A stretch of DNA of 64,000 nt from Nereocystis luetkeana (lineage: Eukaryota; Sar; Phaeophyceae; Laminariales; Laminariaceae): NCBI GenBank assembly GCA_031213475.1, contig JARUPZ010000005.1, positions 10,239,260 to 10,303,259 on the forward strand, in the 5' to 3' direction. Positions 56,601-59,600 of the stretch are shown one piece after another. Under the pieces are notes generated by a model, which saw only the letters and a program-made list of their open reading frames with translations, did not search any database and had not been told where the DNA came from. How positions within the stretch are numbered: position 1 is the first letter of the stretch; each line of letters begins with the position of its first letter. A program made the translations under genes and the position numbers.

Positions 56601-59600
56601 AAAGAAAAAAAAAAAGAAGCTCACCCGTCCCTGCTGACGTAGACGTTTTTCGGCGTGGGCACCTTGAGCTCCTTCAGCAGATCGTACACCTGAAAGCCGG
56701 CGAAAACAGCGACATCAGTGACTAAAAGAGAGAACCGGTCCGATCGCCGGCCCGCAGACCGGTCCGGGGACCGCTCCCCAGACAGGAAGTAGTGCACAGC
56801 GGTCAGCCCCTCGGGTGAACCATCATCGGCTGTGTGCATGTCTGGCAGGCGCGTTTGTGTGGCTTCGACATTTTTTTCGACAGGGCAAACGTCCCGAACA
56901 GATGATCGGTTTACCGACATCACGATCTAGATACCGATCCGCCTTTCAAGGCAAATATATACCAATCTGGCCCTTATTCTAAGTTTCATTTGTGTACCAA
57001 CAGTGAAACAAAAAGTTCCTTACATTTAGGAACAGAGTGGTATATTTTAATGCTGCTCGGTACTAGCACTGACGAAAATGGTACCCAAAAATATACACCA
57101 GGTACGAAGTATATTTACAAAACTGCGAATAGTACCAGGTATGAATGAAGTACGTACACACCGGAAATAAATCGGCCACCCGTGACAAGCTACGTACGCG
57201 CAACCTCGAAATACATTATTTTTATTTCCCGAACATGGAGCCACCCACTCCTCGAACTCTGCAGCGCTAGCTTCAGATTTTGTCTTCCTCGTGTACGGAC
57301 TGTACTTCCTCCATGAGACCATGTAAACCCCGTGGTAAGCGCGATTGAAGCATCACGCATACAGCTTGCGAAACAGGAGTTTCGATAAAATCCTCGACAT
57401 CGCAGCTATTGTTTTGATGTTTTTATTTTTATTTATATTTATATTTTTATCGCCCGGCGGATTGGTAAAATACATTTCCCCCCCCGAATATACGGGCATA
57501 CCCGGTAAATATTTTATTTTTTCATTTTTTTATGTCATCCGGGGGATTGGTATATATATATACTTTTTTTGTAAAAATATATAAAAATATGCCCGACCTG
57601 GTAAGCATGGTCTACAGCAGCAGCTCATGTTTCCATACTTCCGGGTGGATCATAGTGTTCAGGACCCATTGTACATAATAAAATATGTACATTACGGTAT
57701 TTTTACTAAGCATTTTTGGTCCTGGTTGTTAGGTTCCTTCGTAATACAGTAGCGCGTGTTTTCTGGGGCTGGATCTGTACAATGGGCAGATCCCGCACAA
57801 TCTCTATAAGAACGGCAGATGAGGAACTGAATGATTCGCTGTAGATAGATCAGATAGATCATGATCTATCTACTTGTCCGAGGGGTATGTATAGGTGCAC
57901 AAAAAGTCAGCGAAAACTCTCTCCTGGGACTTGATTTCGAAGGGGAACAGGAACGATAAAGCGCCACGACGCGGACCAACCGCCGAGATGGGCAGGGTGA
58001 CTCGTGCGCTGAGTCAACCAAAAGCTGGGGAGACTATCGAGAGGTGTTCTCGCGGGGATCAACTCCCACACTACCCCCGAGGAGGGAGAGAGAACACTAG
58101 ACTCGGGTGCCTCGTACATCCTCGGAGTAAACCATCCGTTCGACGGCAACCACAGAGAGGCCCGACCAAAAAAATGGAAGAAACGATGCGGGTTCGAACC
58201 GGTACACAAAAAAACTGGAGACGTAGGTGTGGGCAAAGAATTTCCTCACGCCCTCCGGGGTACAAGGCGAAAAAAAAAGTGAGACGTTACAGAGGACAGA
58301 GGACGGCCACCGCGAACTTGGGGGGGTGATACTGATAGTAGTTTCCGAGTGGCGCCTCTAGGCTCTAGGACTCGAGCGGCAAGGGTGTGGCATGGTCCTG
58401 CCGGTACTGGCTGGGCACACGCCGTGCTCCTAGGCCGCTGTTATAACACCGAAGTTGTCTCTCGTGTCGGTCGCTAGCTCGGCGTCGCCAAGGGGCTCAA
58501 ATATGGCGCGCCTTCGTCACCCCACTGGATGAAAGCAGGTCGTGAACGTTCGGCCGACTCACGGACCTGCGGGTTGCCGGTTCTCGCGGTAGACTAGTAC
58601 GTACTGTCTCGACAGTAGTAGACTACAACGTACTGTCTCCTACTGCTGTATAAGTGTGTGCCGCTCTCGCCGGTTAAAATACTGAAGGACCAGCCACCTC
58701 ACAGCCCGACCGTTTGCCTCCACAGTAGGCTCCTACTGTATACGGGTATACTGCTCTCGTCAGTAGACTACTGTACGTACATACTCAAGAGAGCGTGTCG
58801 AATTTGGAGGCAGACAGGGTTCTCGACAGTGCACTATTGCTCTACCGTAAGCGGGCATACCGCTCTCGTCAGTAGACTACTGTGCGTATTTACTCGAGAG
58901 AGCGTGTAATATTCAGAGGAAGCCTCGCGTGCACCATCTGAGAACGTACATACGGTTCTCGACAGTAGCGACAGTAGACTACTACTGTGAACCTGGCATA
59001 CCGCTCTCGTCAGTAGACTACTTCTGTACGTGTACACTCAGGGGAGCGTGGAATATTCAGAGGAAGCCCTGCGCGCACTATCTGAAACTGTACATACGGT
59101 TCTCGACAGTAGCGGCAGTAGATTACTAATGTACACGGATACACCGCTCTCGTCAGTAAGCTACTGTTGTACGTATACACTTTAGGGAGCATGTTACATT
59201 CAGAGGATGCCTCGCGTGCACCATCTGAAACTGTATATACGGTTTTCGACAGTAGCGACAGTCGACTACTAATGTACACGGGTATACCGCTCTCGTCAGT
59301 AGACTTCTGTACGTATACACTCAAGAGAGCGTGTAATATTCAGAGTAAGCCTCGCGTACACCATATGAAAACTGTACATACCGTTCTCGACTGTTATACG
59401 GGTATACCGCTCTCGTCAGTAGACTACTTCTGTACGTATACACTCAAGATAGCGTGTAATATTCAGAGGAAGCCTCGCGTGCACCATCTGAGAACGTACA
59501 TACCGCTCTCCACAGTAGCGACAGTAGACTACTACTGTGAACCTGGCATACCGCTGTCGTCAGTAAACTACTGTATACACTGTTCTCGTCAGTAGACTTT

